Notes under the pieces: model-generated | What the model saw: only the letters and a program-made list of their open reading frames with translations | Told to the model about the DNA's origin: nothing | Database searches by the model: none | NCBI GenBank assembly: GCA_023101725.1 | Contig: JALJCO010008696.1 | Span: 124,001-188,000, forward strand | Source of the DNA: Atherinomorus stipes | Taxonomy: Eukaryota > Chordata > Actinopteri > Atheriniformes > Atherinidae | Direction of reading: 5' to 3' | Length of the DNA: 64,000 nucleotides | Part shown: piece by piece, positions 52,201 to 58,439 of the stretch | Layout of the letters: each line of letters opens with the position of its first letter | Numbering within the stretch: position 1 is the first letter of the stretch | Made by a program: the position numbers and the translations under genes

Positions 52201-52702
52201 AATGTTCTGGGGGAAAAAAGTCAGAATTCTGATTTTTTTTTCTCAGCATTTTATTCTATTTTTTCTTCAGTGGCCCTGATCCTCTTCCGTACATGTAAAA
52301 GCTTTCTGTCTACTATATGTTAAAGCCTTATTCTCATTAACACTGTGTTAAATGATTAATGAAACATTTAAGGACTTGGCTAAATTAGAGCCACAATAGT
52401 AGTAAAAAGACATTCTGTGTATTTGTGTTGTACTCACTTGAGGTCAATGAGGATGTCTTTGGTCGTGGTCTTCTTCAGGCAAAAACAGCCTCCTCCCTGC
52501 TTCACTTTGTAGAAAATATTGTGGAAGCTGACTGTGGCACCGTGCAACTGCTGCTTCGCTCCTGCAGACTGTTAAGCAGCTCATTCACTCCGAGATCTCC
52601 TCTGCTATCAAAGTTTAAGATATTAGCACGAAGACAGGACGTTACCTGAGATTTGGTGGCTCCGTTCAGGTCTGCCTCCATCATCTCCTGGCTGTCTGGC
52701 AT
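14993..52702 (-). CDS. abcg2: ABCG2-like ATP-binding cassette half-transporter (whole gene, 18 coding exons)
   Basis: ABCG2 (BCRP) is a plasma-membrane ATP-driven exporter of xenobiotics, urate and porphyrins that works as a homodimer. Eighteen exons read from the minus strand join with consistent phases into 649 codons plus stop (human: 655). Order: N-terminal nucleotide-binding domain, then a six-helix membrane domain. Visible motifs are Walker A GATGSGKS (residues 75-82), signature ISGGERKR (181-188), Walker [13 protein letters not shown] (201-212) and H-loop His238. R478 matches human R482. The NSS sequon at 592 matches human N596. C588 and C602 match human C592 and C608, but human C603 has no counterpart. 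The start ATG (52702) has A at -3. No frameshift or premature stop is seen, so the gene looks functional. Fish carry several abcg2 paralogues, and which one this is cannot be told from the sequence alone. Confidence 0.95.
15536..16690. repeat. intronic minisatellite of CAACCAGTTAGCTAA-type units
   Basis: Over 1.1 kb of imperfect 11-16-bp units alternating CAACCAGTTA with TCTAA, GCTAA or TTATC variants. It fills most of abcg2 intron 18. Confidence 0.9.
16766..16842 (-). CDS. abcg2: abcg2 exon 18, extracellular loop 3
   Basis: Codes residues 576-601: [19 protein letters not shown] and then VVPPGS. Cys588 and the NSS sequon are present. The stretch is shorter than in human and has no equivalent of C603. 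Acceptor gtcttcag, donor CCTC/gtaaga. Confidence 0.93.
16994..17083 (-). CDS. abcg2: abcg2 exon 17
   Basis: Codes residues 546-575: [19 protein letters not shown] and then [10 protein letters not shown]. The donor GGT/gtacgt was preferred over the overlapping gtgtac because only it keeps exon 18 open. Confidence 0.92.
17298..17452 (-). CDS. abcg2: abcg2 exon 16, TM4-TM5
   Basis: Codes residues 494-545: [20 protein letters not shown], then [10 protein letters not shown] and [10 protein letters not shown], two membrane helices. Acceptor gtgcag, donor ATG/gtgatg. Confidence 0.94.
17627..17751 (-). CDS. abcg2: abcg2 exon 15, TM3
   Basis: Codes residues 452-494, beginning [19 protein letters not shown]. 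Arg478 in ITLRTIP aligns with human R482, which influences substrate choice in the human protein. Acceptor ttctgcag, donor ATCG/gtaggg. Confidence 0.95.
18310..19700. other. G/T-skewed block, probable low-quality sequence in intron 14
   Basis: Strong G/T excess with G homopolymers, no recognisable repeat, and sharp boundaries with normal sequence. Interpreted as uncorrected reads. Confidence 0.5.
19716..20440 (-). mobile_element. Tc1-like transposon relic, 5' part missing
   Basis: Terminus CAGTTGTGTGAAAAAA is preceded by TA. Minus-strand fragments include [11 protein letters not shown] and SPHLNP, Tc1 transposase signatures. The other end dissolves into suspect sequence. Confidence 0.75.
19950..20436 (-). 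pseudogene. Tc1 transposase C-terminal fragment
   Basis: Frames shift and stop repeatedly. Recognisable pieces are the WGCF block, the SPHLNP catalytic block and [11 protein letters not shown] near the end. Confidence 0.7.
20690..21110 (+). repeat. dispersed teleost repeat
   Basis: Contains 'ggaaaacacctttaacaggg' and 'cctcgaccggctggg', segments familiar from a high-copy fish repeat. Family not named. Confidence 0.35.
21130..21900. other. G/T-skewed probable low-quality block
   Basis: Same texture as 18310-19700. The open frames (Trp/Gly/Val-rich) reflect composition. Confidence 0.5.
22270..22870. other. probable low-quality block
   Basis: G/T-skewed and without recognisable features. Normal sequence resumes near 22880. 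Confidence 0.4.
22880..23880. repeat. probable DNA-transposon remnant
   Basis: Ends in 'ggaaacgcggccaatg', a terminus style seen in Harbinger-type elements, and carries degraded open frames with no intact domain. Left end lost. Confidence 0.3.
24242..24331 (-). CDS. abcg2: abcg2 exon 14, TM2
   Basis: A 90-nt exon coding residues 422-452: [20 protein letters not shown] and then LFIAERKLF, typical of ABCG2 TM2. Acceptor ttctcag, donor TTCAC/gtgagt. The open frame on the opposite strand here is only its shadow. Its phases join exons 13 and 15. Confidence 0.93.
24332..25967. other. abcg2 intron 13
   Basis: AT-rich. An (ATT)n run lies at 25228-25252. No other element was recognised. Confidence 0.6.
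25968..26050 (-). CDS. abcg2: abcg2 exon 13, TM1
   Basis: Codes residues 395-422: a hydrophobic stretch [16 protein letters not shown] followed by QSGVQNR. Acceptor ctctgcag, donor AACAG/gtattt. Confidence 0.92.
26239..26384 (-). CDS. abcg2: abcg2 exon 12, start of membrane domain
   Basis: Codes residues 346-394. It includes [20 protein letters not shown] and TSIAQ, the elbow helix and entry to TM1. Acceptor ctctcag, donor CAG/gtagga. Confidence 0.93.
26678..27164. mobile_element. TTAA-bounded MITE
   Basis: Ends TTAAAGGGTCTTGAGGCAAG and, inverted, TTAAAGGGACAAGAGGCAGG. TTAA on both sides; the right one is shared with the next element. Confidence 0.55.
27161..28984. mobile_element. TTAA-bounded element with nested MITE
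   Basis: Ends TTAAAGGTACGGTATGTA and, inverted, TTAAAGGCACAGTATGTA. The 1.8-kb body includes a second TTAA element. A further end of this family is at about 32545-32565. Confidence 0.55.
28025..28718. mobile_element. TTAA-bounded MITE nested in the previous element
   Basis: Ends TTAAAGCAGAACTCAGTAAC and, inverted, TTAAAGGGGACCTCAGTAAC. Confidence 0.65.
28985..30600. other. abcg2 intron 11, repeat scraps only
   Basis: Holds a retroposon-like 3' tail ('caaggaaactttattgtcac' near 29208) and a SINE-like fragment at 29823-29931 (-). No exon. Confidence 0.5.
30609..30879. mobile_element. hAT MITE with perfect 8-bp TSD
   Basis: Termini TAGGGATGAGC and GCTCATCCCTA are inverted repeats. TCGGCAAG flanks both sides exactly (30601-30608 and 30880-30887). 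Confidence 0.85.
31544..31654 (-). CDS. abcg2: abcg2 exon 11, linker
   Basis: Codes the divergent linker between the nucleotide-binding and membrane domains, ending [16 protein letters not shown] (compare human NSSFYKETKAEL). Acceptor gctcag, donor CTGG/gtaggt. Phases agree with both neighbours. Confidence 0.88.
31785..32335 (+). repeat. minisatellite of CATCAGAACGTCACC-type units, split
   Basis: Imperfect 12-15-bp units at 31785-31925 and 32225-32335 are separated by about 300 bp of AT-rich sequence with AAATAAAC near its end, possibly an inserted retroposon. Confidence 0.6.
32845..32943 (-). CDS. abcg2: abcg2 exon 10
   Basis: Codes [20 protein letters not shown] and then [13 protein letters not shown], the end of the nucleotide-binding domain. 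Acceptor ttttccag, donor AGG/gtgtgt, phase 1. Confidence 0.93.
33022..33070 (-). CDS. abcg2: abcg2 exon 9
   Basis: A 49-nt exon coding [16 protein letters not shown] and one base of the next Gly codon. Acceptor gttcag, donor ATCG/gtaaga. Confidence 0.92.
33180..33282 (-). CDS. abcg2: abcg2 exon 8, H-loop
   Basis: Codes residues 225-259, with [20 protein letters not shown] containing H-loop His238. Acceptor tctgtag, donor CAG/gtcatt. Confidence 0.94.
33304..34095. mobile_element. TTAA-bounded element containing other repeats
   Basis: Ends TTAAAGGCAGGGTAGGGGAT and, inverted, TTAAAGGCAGGGATGAT. Contains the GGGAACAT repeat (33440-33850) and a SINE-like fragment. A lone right end lies at 32345-32443. 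Confidence 0.55.
33440..33850. repeat. palindromic GGGAACATAGGACC / GGTCCTATGTTCCC repeat
   Basis: The motif alternates in direct and inverted form at least seven times, around a GGTTAGGTTTAGGG stretch. Probably a compound foldback repeat. Confidence 0.7.
34850..35203. mobile_element. TTAA-bounded MITE
   Basis: Ends TTAAAGGGACACCGTACAAA and, inverted, TTAAAGGGACACTGTGTAAC. Confidence 0.7.
35412..35569 (-). CDS. abcg2: abcg2 exon 7, ABC signature and Walker B
   Basis: Codes residues 173-225. It contains the signature ISGGERKR and Walker [12 protein letters not shown] with catalytic Glu206. Acceptor gtgcag, donor AAGAG/gtgatc. Confidence 0.96.
35991..36711 (+). repeat. 0.7-kb dispersed repeat, left arm of an inverted pair
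   Basis: Nearly identical to the reverse complement of 39042-39751, from 'acagtagcttttcttttgac' to 'tttatcataaat', with few mismatches and short indels. In abcg2 intron 6. Confidence 0.9.
36688..36850. repeat. AT-rich palindrome cluster
   Basis: A 33-bp palindrome (arms of 16) at 36688-36720, then ACTCC/GGAGT hairpins and TATTA-rich inverted repeats. Confidence 0.75.
37046..37085. repeat. (GGA)n microsatellite on the coding strand
   Basis: About 12 CCT/AGG triplets lie immediately intronic to the exon 6 donor. Confidence 0.95.
37087..37239 (-). CDS. abcg2: abcg2 exon 6
   Basis: Codes residues 122-172, starting [13 protein letters not shown] and ending LGRVADSK, which is strongly ABCG2-like. 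The donor AAG/gtgagg runs straight into a (GGA)n microsatellite (37046-37085). Confidence 0.95.
37526..37640 (-). CDS. abcg2: abcg2 exon 5
   Basis: Codes residues 83-121: [18 protein letters not shown], then [11 protein letters not shown], ending on the Q-loop glutamine. Acceptor ctgctgcag, donor GTGCAG/gtgggt, phase 0. Confidence 0.95.
38187..38246 (-). CDS. abcg2: abcg2 exon 4, Walker A
   Basis: A 60-nt exon coding residues 63-83 with the P-loop GATGSGKSS. Acceptor ccctcag, donor TCTTC/gtgagt. It lies 14.2 kb downstream of exon 3, the longest intron of the gene. Confidence 0.95.
38247..39041. other. abcg2 intron 3, proximal part
   Basis: No repeat or exon recognised. Confidence 0.5.
39042..39751 (-). 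repeat. 0.7-kb dispersed repeat, right arm of an inverted pair
   Basis: Reverse complement of 35991-36711. A scrap of the same family ('gcaagggcaatattaaatat') is at 53499-53518. No transposase, so family unknown. Confidence 0.9.
40067..41551 (+). mobile_element. Tc1-like transposon
   Basis: Terminal inverted repeats of roughly 200 bp (CAGTAGGTACAGAAAGTATTC on the left, eroded on the right) enclose a transposase. TA precedes the left end. Inserted in abcg2 intron 3, antisense to it. Confidence 0.85.
40430..41402 (+). pseudogene. Tc1 transposase, frameshifted
   Basis: The N-terminal helix-turn-helix region ([20 protein letters not shown], then [12 protein letters not shown]) and a GRPAK hinge are clear. 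The catalytic core shows [10 protein letters not shown] and [13 protein letters not shown]. After about residue 210 the frame shifts. The second catalytic block (QQDDDP) and third block are damaged, and the frame ends near 41402. Not expected to be active. Confidence 0.85.
41756..42383. mobile_element. hAT MITE with perfect 8-bp TSD
   Basis: TAGGGATGCACCGAT and its inverted copy end the element. CAACAAAA flanks at 41748-41755 and 42384-42391. A (TA)n run of about 50 bases is internal (41881-41931). 'atcggccgatg' motifs repeat near both ends. Confidence 0.88.
43380..44037 (-). mobile_element. TTAA-bounded MITE with nested SINE, copy B of 3501-3973
   Basis: Ends TTAAAGACACACAAAGTAAC and, inverted, TTAAAGGCTCACAACACAAG. 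The body is the reverse complement of 3501-3973. Confidence 0.6.
43409..43612 (+). mobile_element. degenerate tRNA-derived SINE
   Basis: B-box-like GGATTCTAGTCCC and the 'ccttgagcaaggtccttaac' core typical of fish SINEs, ending in 'gggattgataaagaatactt'. Inserted in the TTAA element. Confidence 0.6.
44038..46050. other. abcg2 intron 3, few features
   Basis: A retroposon 3' tail ('tactttattgaacccaaaag') is near 45712-45731. Otherwise nothing recognised. Confidence 0.45.
46676..47115 (+). pseudogene. LINE ORF1 remnant
   Basis: Begins [19 protein letters not shown] and continues [16 protein letters not shown], a coiled-coil region of fish L1 ORF1. Later pieces (RSRRSNLR, then [12 protein letters not shown]) are in other frames. 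Nucleic-acid chaperone role is family knowledge. Confidence 0.65.
47786..51543 (+). pseudogene. LINE ORF2 (endonuclease, reverse transcriptase), frameshifted
   Basis: The apurinic-type endonuclease is recognised by [20 protein letters not shown] and SDHAPNS (48425). The reverse transcriptase has [41 protein letters not shown] and the catalytic FADDVILF (49830). A C-terminal Cys/His cluster, [18 protein letters not shown], spans 51118-51171. The frame shifts near 48750, 49210 and 50500, each at or beside a homopolymer. Stop at 51541-51543. Endonuclease plus reverse transcriptase drive target-primed reverse transcription in this family. Confidence 0.9.
52438..52568 (-). CDS. abcg2: abcg2 exon 3
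   Basis: Codes residues 20-63, including [11 protein letters not shown], the conserved N-terminal strand of the nucleotide-binding domain. The acceptor after gcttaacag was chosen because it keeps phase 0; the nearby ctgcag would shift the frame. The pyrimidine tract is weak. The donor is CTCAA/gtgagt. Confidence 0.85.
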
Positions 52703-52730
52703 CTTTACCTCTTCTCCTGTTCCCACAACA
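52646..52730 (-). CDS. abcg2: abcg2 exon 2, start codon
   Basis: The acceptor tttttcag precedes 52730 and the donor CAG/gtaacg follows 52646. The ATG is at 52702-52700. It codes residues 1-19 ([19 protein letters not shown]) and ends in phase 0. An in-frame stop of an upstream ORF (TAA 52707-52705) sits two bases before the ATG. Confidence 0.85.
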
Positions 52731-53746
52731 CTGAAAAACACTTTGTATTAGCTAACGTTTCATTTTCAAAGTAGATCATTCAAATGATTAAAAAGCTGAT
52801 AATATTTAGGATAACTTGATGTTACTGAATGAGATAGTTAAGTCATAGTTGTAGATGTGATACTGAAATTGTGGTCACAAATTAGATAATATGGATAATT
52901 TTGATTTCAACCTTATGAAAAAAAAAGATCTCCTGGCCCTTTATTAACCACAGTGAATAATTAACAAGACACACTTAATTCTGGCACTCAGGATGCACAG
53001 TTTGAGATAGCCATATGGGTTAAGGACTAATGCATAGCTATGACATATTTATTTAATCCCCATGCATTGGTAACGTCACTCAATTCATTTCCATATGTTA
53101 GTAATCTGTGACCAGAACCGACTACATTTAAAAGATTCCTCCGTGAAGATGCTATTGTTTTCAGAAAAGCATGCATCCTCACAAAACCACCTCCGGGCCT
53201 GTGAGTTATGTTGCCAGAGGTACGCCAAAAACATGGAATATAAGAAGACACAGAGCATGCACACACACATACGAAGATGGTGAAGAACTGAGCTAAAACG
53301 CAAACATTTCTGTGGACGGACAGTAAAAAGGGAACGATTTTGGTGTAAAAGCAACGTCGTGATTCTCCAACACAAACCTGTGATGGACAATACTACTATT
53401 TTTCCTTTCATCACGATGCCTTTAACTTATGGTACTTTCGTGAATAAATGGACACCAAAAGTCACACACTTTAGCTGCATGCATTCATGTCTTTATTGCA
53501 AGGGCAATATTAAATATGTATAAAACTCATTAACGTTAGTCCTTGAAAGATGTCTATAAATTGAAAATAATGTGGCAAGGTATGCAACAAAGGGCCCGGA
53601 CAGGATTTAATCCCACAGACTCCTGGGTGAGAGTCGTGCATGCTGACCAGTCAGCCAAAGGGACATCCCTGTGGCCAAGTAGCCAGAGCCCATGATCATT
53701 CAGAGGCATAGAGACAGGACCATCAACTGCCGCAATAAAAAGCGGA
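52731..53746. other. abcg2 intron 1, distal part
   Basis: Intronic DNA with no exon recognised and one scrap of the 0.7-kb repeat at 53499-53518. Confidence 0.5.
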
Positions 53747-54757
53747 GATGATGAAGCGGCGATGACGAAACAGTGATGAAGCGGTAACAAAACACCAACG
53801 AAGCCAAGACGACGAAGCCGGAAACGATGACGGAGACGAAGCCAAGACGACTAAGCGGAGACCAAGCAGACACGAAGCGGCGCCGAAGCAGACATAAAGT
53901 GGACATGAAGCGAACACGAAGCTGTGCCAAAGCCGAGATAAAGCCAAACGAAGTGGAGACCAAGCAGACACGAAGCGGCGCCGAAGCCAGGTGGAAGCAG
54001 CGATGAAGCGGAGACAGCGAAGTGGACACGAAGTGGACATGAAGCGAACACGAAGCTGTGCCGAAGTCGGGTGGAAGCGGAGACGAAGCATACACAAAGT
54101 GGACATGAAGCGAACATGAAGCGGCGTGGGAGCCGAGACAACGAAGTGGAGACCAAGCAGACACGAAGCGATGCTGAACCCGGGCAGAAGCAGCAACGAA
54201 GCAGAGACAGCGAAGTGGACACGAAGTGGACATGAAGCGAACACGAAGCTGTGCCAAAGCCGAGACAAAGCCAAAACAACGAAGTGGAGACCAAGCAAAC
54301 ACGAAGCGGTGCCGAAGTCGGGTGGAAGCAGCGACGAAGCGGAGATGAAGCGGACACAAAGTGGACATGAAGCGAACACGAAGCTGTGCTGAAGCCGAGA
54401 TAAAGCCAAAACAACGAAGTGGAGACCAAGCAGACACGAAGCGGCGCCGAAGTCGGGTGGAAGCGGAGACGAAGTGCTGAAGAAGCTGAGGTGGCGAAGT
54501 GGAGACGAAGCATACACAAAGTGGACATGAAGCGAACATGAAGCGGTGCGGGAGCCGAGACAACGAAGTGGAGACCAAGGAGACACGAAGCGATGCTGAA
54601 CCCGGGCAGAAGCAGCAACGAAGCAGAGACAGTGAAGTGGACACGAAGTCAAGACGAAGCGCCGACGAAGCGGTCTCAAAGCGAACACGAAACGGTGCCG
54701 AAGCCGAGACGAAGCCGAGCGGAAGGAGCGACGAAGCAGAGATGAAGCAAAGGGAGG
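53747..54757. repeat. 12-bp-based minisatellite (GAAGCGGAGAC-type)
   Basis: About 1 kb of imperfect CGAAGCGGACA-like units with higher-order blocks at roughly 130-150 bp spacing. All three minus-strand frames run open for 250-366 codons (Ser/Arg/Phe/Val/Leu-rich), and plus-strand frames also stay open. This reflects composition. Confidence 0.9.
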
Positions 54758-56091
54758 ATAAATAATTTTAGAGGACAACTCAACCTTTTCCAGGACATTT
54801 TTGTTCTTTTTCTGATTTTCCATACGATTTCAATGACCTGAAAAATGTTAAGTCATCTCCCAGGTTTTCCAGGACGCGTAGGAAACCTTGAACCGTCTGG
54901 GTTTGCACACGGGAGTTAAGGGAGAAGTTGAGCGATAAAGCATCACAGTTGGAAACGATGAGCACGAATTGTAAGCACAGAAACAAAAATGTTCCCTAGA
55001 TTTTGAGTTTTTGGGCTCCATTTATCCAATGTTCTCCCACAGATGTGGCCACGAAATAAAGTATATTTTCTACTGATATCACCTGGTGGGCTCCGTATAC
55101 ATGAAGCACAACATAATGCAAACAACACAAAGTAGAAGTCACGAAGGATGCTGAACTTGTTGAAACGTTGATTTTAATTGAAAATGGGAAGAAAAAAAAT
55201 TCCTTTTTAGTTATTTTTACTTTTAAACCACATAAGGTCTTGTTAAAAAAACTCAGACTTTTATATCTGTACAGCTACTAAACTAGAGGAACTCAGTGGG
55301 TTCATTTAGTTTCTTCATTAGCTGAAATAAAATTTCTTAATTTCCTCTAAAATCAACCTAAACCTTCAATGAGCAAATGTTTTAAGGAGTCTTGTGCTTT
55401 GCTTTTATGTTTTTATGTCTTATCTGTTTTATTTGTTCCCAGTTTGTCCCTCTTGTACTTTGCCTGCACAGAAAAAGCTGCTTTTAGTTTTTTATGCACC
55501 CTGTTATATCTGTTCTAACTTAAGTTTCTTCATATGCGCACATGTATGTTTGCACATGGCTGCTTAGTTTTAAGCACTCTGCATGCCTCTGGCTCACAGC
55601 TTCTGCATTTCTAAAGGGTATTTTGAAATAAAAATAAAACTATCAAAAGTCAGTGAGTGACAGGATGCAAAAAGTAAGTTTTTTTTTTTTTTGTTGTTTT
55701 TTTTTATAGCTAATTTTAACTCAAACGTAGTGGTCAGCACTGTTGCATAAAAGCAAGGAATTTCCTGGTTCTCACCACCCAAACTATGGTGAGTTTGCAT
55801 GTTTTCTTCAGATACTCCTGCCTCCTTTCACAGTCCAAAAACACGCATGTTAGGTTAAAAACACGCATGTCTGGTTAATTGGTGTCTCCAGATTCTCCCT
55901 AACTATGACCATGTGTGGTTATTTGTCACTTTGTATTGGCCCTACTGTGGACTAGTAATATATCCAGCATGTATCCTGTCTCAAGTACCTGATGGGGAAA
56001 GCTACAGCACCCCCCCCCCCCACACACACACACCGCACACACATGACCCGGCATTAAAAAAATGGATGGAAAAACCGAACTAAAAATTATG
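54758..56091. other. abcg2 intron 1, middle part
   Basis: Contains the decayed SINE-like copy 55765-56012 with a C10 and (CA)n run at 56010-56033. No exon. Confidence 0.45.
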
Positions 56092-56325
56092 AAAGAGGAT
56101 AACAGGACGGCCACTGAAGAAAAACAGAAATCTAAGAAAAAAGTCAGAATTCTGACTTTAATCTCAGATTTCTGACTTTTTCCAGAACAGTAAAAACAAA
56201 AGCAAAAAAAAAAAAAAGATCTTCAGGAGATTTTTTCATTTTCCATTAAAAAAAAAGTCAGAATTCTAACTTTTTTTTTTCATAAATTGAAAGTAATGAT
56301 AATAATAAAAAAACTCCAGATTATT

Positions 56326-56379
<54 letters not shown>

Positions 56380-56451
56380 TGGAAAAAGATCAGAATTATG
56401 TCTTTTTTCTCTGATTTTTTTTTTTTTTCTTCAGTGGCCCCTCTTCTGTAT
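56092..56451. mobile_element. MITE related to 46055-52293
   Basis: GGCCACTGAAGAAAAA ends in inverted orientation, with internal GTCAGAATTCTGAC units and a (TA)n run at 56330-56377. Confidence 0.75.
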
Positions 56452-57109
56452 GAAAAGGGGAAAAAAAATCTTCTAAATAAAACATATTTGGGAGTTTCCA
56501 TCCACTGCCTCTCGGTTCTTACTGGCTGCTCTGTCAAAGTGGCTCTAAATGAATTAATATGATTTAAAGCTTGTTGACAAAAAGTTCAGATCAAACTGGA
56601 ATCTCAGACTTAAGAACAAATATTTGATTTGAGCTCAGTTTCATTTACTTTATTGATCTGCCAGCTTGTCCTCTGCTCTAAAACTGCTTTTAAAGTTTGT
56701 TTTCATCCAGTTCAAGTTGAAAATGTGCTTAAAGATTTCTGTTTAAAAAAGTAATTTTTAGTTTTTTGAACAAATAAGCAACACTTGTTTTCCTTAAGGT
56801 GAGATTTCAGCTTTGAGGCTTTCTAACAAAACAATACGTTTCTCGGACATTGAGGAGCTGCTGACTTTGACATCTGCATTCTGCAATAACTTTACTGCTG
56901 CTGGTTAAGCAACTGAAGTCAAATCTCAAAAGCAGCTAAGCGTGATTCTTATTTCCCTTTTCTGAAGCACAAACAATCCTATTCTGTCCAAAAATAGATT
57001 TAAACCTCCTGAATTATAATTCAATCAACCAGAGCAAAACTAGACCTCATAAATCTGTATTAAAATGTAAAAGATGTTTTAAAAAGTCAAATAAATGAGT
57101 ATTTCTCAC
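56452..57109. other. abcg2 intron 1, proximal part
   Basis: AT-rich. Nothing recognised. Confidence 0.5.
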
Positions 57110-57240
57110 CTGAAGTTCTTAAATCCCTGTGAGAAGAGCTGCTGAAAGACATCCAAACAACAGCAGGCAGACCAGGAGAGTTCAGGGTCGGCTCAGATCG
57201 CTGTGTTTGACAGAGAGCCAGCGCAGCCTGTTCAGTGTAC
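57110..57240 (-). other. abcg2: probable abcg2 5' non-coding exon 1
   Basis: A good donor (CAG/gtgaga) ends at 57110 and would splice to the exon that starts at 52730. The outer end is a guess, taken from a CATAAAA box at 57271-57277. The exon carries an upstream ATG at 57152. Family knowledge supports a non-coding first exon in ABCG2 genes. The splice itself is inferred. Confidence 0.45.
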
Positions 57241-57270
57241 AGTGCATGTGCGTGTGTTTGGTAAGTCCTG

Positions 57271-57277
57271 TTTTATG
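57271..57277 (-). promoter_or_regulatory. TATA-like box of abcg2
   Basis: CATAAAA on the minus strand lies about 30 bases upstream of the supposed start of exon 1. It is a weak, position-based call with no expression evidence. Confidence 0.25.
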
Positions 57278-57681
57278 ACTGAGGCGTGATAAGATATGTA
57301 GGGAGAAGGGCGGCATTGTCAGTGACTAACTTTCTCCTGCAGTTCTGCAATAAAATGCCCCATCTTCAGTAAAGTACAGTAAAAAGCAAGGAGGAAGATA
57401 GCGTCTAAAAGAGCTTATCCATGTGGTTCTGTTGGCACAGCTTTCTTGTACAGTTTTAAAGTTTCGGTTGAAACAAGGGGCATACGCTGCTGGAAAAGTG
57501 TAAAGCCCGGAAGTTAAGTTAAATAATTGTATTTCTTTCTTCAACCACGAGGGGCTGGCTCCAAAACAGAGCAAATCCTCATAGACTCCCATGTTAAAAA
57601 GACCAACTTCACAGCAGAAATAAACATGTTTACAGCAGAAATAAACATGTTTACAGCCTGGTTCAAAAAACTATTTTAGGT

Positions 57682-58351
57682 TTAAAGGTTGAATATGGAA
57701 TACGGACAGAACAGCGACATCACGTGTGTCTAGGTTGTAGTTGCAACGGCAGAAAAACAACTCCAGCCGCTGGGATGCCAGACTTACTGCCGATACGCAA
57801 GTGACCAACAGTCTGCAGCATGTCCAACAAGTAACACAGAGGAGTTTATAACTGACAGCTAACGTTAGCCATGTTAGCAAACAAGCTAGCTTACCGATCC
57901 AGGAGAAAAGTCGCCATTTCCGTGTTTTACTCCGTGGAAAATGTTTATGTGGGTCCATTTAGTGAAGTCTTCACCTAAATTTACTCCAGGTTTTGCTCTT
58001 CTCAGGTCACTCCTCCTCATAAACAGATAACATCTCCAGGGCTCTGAAGCAGCTGCTTCACTGGTCGTCTCTACGGTTTTCCCCTGTACAAGCCTGACTA
58101 TGACCGAAATATTGTTTCCACACAGAGATCGTATTTGGCAACCTGCAATGGCGGCGTGTATTGGCTTATAGACGTAAATAAAATGCCATTATCGAACCCG
58201 TAAAAAATCATTTTATAATTATTTTTAGGCTAAATATATTTTTTCTGGGAAATGTTGTACTTTCATTCTGTACACCCCCAAACGACCTGTGGAGGTATTA
58301 TTTTTGAAAAAATATACCTTTTAATAAAAATGTTCCATATTCAACCTTTAA
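57682..58351. mobile_element. TTAA-bounded MITE
   Basis: TTAAAGGTTGAATATGGAA and its inverted copy bound the element. It splits a copy of the 6622-7190 repeat exactly at TTTAAT, so insertion at TTAA is directly visible. Confidence 0.8.
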
Positions 58352-58439
58352 TAAGTCAAATCTATCTTTATGTCAACTGTGAGGGGGGTGAATTTTTTTT
58401 TTAACTAATCCATTTAGATGTTATTTAAAGGTAGAGTCC

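Larger units (their letters stand above)
46055..52293. mobile_element. TIR element with AGTCAGAATTCTGACT subrepeats, split by a LINE
   Basis: Outer ends ATCAGGGCCACTGAAG and the inverted CTTCAGTGGCCCTGAT extend outward as further inverted repeat (ACGGAAGAG). The inner body is many palindromic GTCAGAATTCTGAC units. The LINE occupies 46410-51934. A related 360-bp copy is at 56092-56451. Confidence 0.75.

Noticed and set aside
53700..54823. Minus-strand open frames of 255-366 codons
   Set aside because: They are overlapping frames of one minisatellite with no start, splice or domain support.
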